Source of the DNA: CAZNQW01 sp964575225
Lineage (GTDB): Bacteria > Chloroflexota > Anaerolineae > JAAYZQ01
Length of the DNA stretch: 6,491 nt
Direction of reading: 5' to 3'
Assembly: GCA_964575225.1 (NCBI GenBank)
Contig: CAZNQW010000221.1
Location: 1-6,491, forward strand
Part shown: positions 6,231 through 6,491 of the stretch, piece after piece
Position numbering within the stretch: the first letter of the stretch is position 1
Layout of the letters: every line of letters begins with the position of its first letter
Notes under the pieces: model-generated
Database searches by the model: none
The model's input: only the letters and a program-made list of their open reading frames with translations
What the model was told of the DNA's origin: nothing
Position numbers and translations under genes: made by a program

Positions 6231-6491
6231 ATGACAGAAGGCAAAAAGGGATCGTCGGGCATCGATCAACTGCGGGTCTTGATCCAGGAAAGTCAGGAGG
6301 AATATCGTCAGATCCAGAGCGACCTCAAAGAGATCGACGTTCTCATCCGGCAGGGCACAACCGAAGTGGAAAAACTGGCCCAGCGCAACACGCAACTGGC
6401 CAGTCGCGTGCGCCAGATGGAGATGAACCTGGATACCTACCCCCGCAGCGACATTAAAGAGATCTATGACGCCGCCCACGAAGCCCATTTG
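6231..6491 (+). CDS. DegS-like sensor histidine kinase, N-terminal part (cut by the window edge)
   Basis: An open frame starts at ATG 6231 with AGGGAG ending four bases upstream, and stays open through the last base, giving 87 residues without a stop. The visible part is soluble, highly charged and heptad-like (about 12-68). It then reads YPRSDIKEIYDAAHEAHL (70-87). This resembles the coiled-coil sensor domain of DegS-type cytoplasmic kinases, in which a similar acidic-IR-x-AY-xx-AH pattern occurs. The histidine kinase part, if present, lies beyond the window, so the kinase call rests on this resemblance and on the adjacent DegU-like regulator. There is no signal peptide or membrane helix, which suggests sensing of an intracellular signal. 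The order regulator-then-kinase is reversed relative to Bacillus degS-degU. Confidence 0.72.
   Translation, partial: MTEGKKGSSGIDQLRVLIQESQEEYRQIQSDLKEIDVLIRQGTTEVEKLAQRNTQLASRVRQMEMNLDTYPRSDIKEIYDAAHEAHL

Overview
The window is a moderately GC-rich bacterial segment with four complete protein genes on the + strand, one on the - strand, a kinase gene cut by the right edge and perhaps a gene tail at the left edge. The DegS/DegU-like two-component pair, the tandem many-pass GT-C glycosyltransferases, the polyprenol-phosphate-mannose synthase and the zinc-ribbon coiled-coil protein together suggest a Chloroflexota-type bacterium. This is an inference from protein style; there is no rRNA or marker gene to confirm it.

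Left region (1-1126). The last codons of a possible + strand gene end at 39. A - strand gene (768-70) encodes a long coiled coil ending in a four-cysteine zinc ribbon. Upstream of it, on the same strand, is the most unusual part of the window: a good promoter (959-987), a roughly 150-nt stretch with paired segments and an intrinsic terminator (804-839), all before the zinc-ribbon gene begins. This is either a stand-alone small RNA or a terminator-controlled leader. I could not match it to a known RNA family. A divergent promoter (1066-1095) faces right.

Middle region (1127-5314). A soluble dolichol-phosphate-mannose-synthase-like GT2 enzyme, probably starting at a TTG codon, is followed after 241 bases by two integral membrane GT-C enzymes that overlap by ATGA. 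The likely logic is that the GT2 enzyme charges a polyprenyl phosphate with a sugar, and the GT-C enzymes use lipid-linked sugars on the outer face of the membrane to build or decorate a surface glycan or glycoprotein.

Right region (5315-6491). A well-formed promoter leads into a 229-residue NarL/DegU-type response regulator. It is followed by the start of a coiled-coil protein resembling the DegS sensor domain, most likely the partner histidine kinase, which runs off the window.

No mobile element, CRISPR array, tRNA or rRNA was seen. Most of the window is ordinary chromosomal housekeeping and envelope content. The unexplained RNA at 804-954 is the best candidate for something undescribed.
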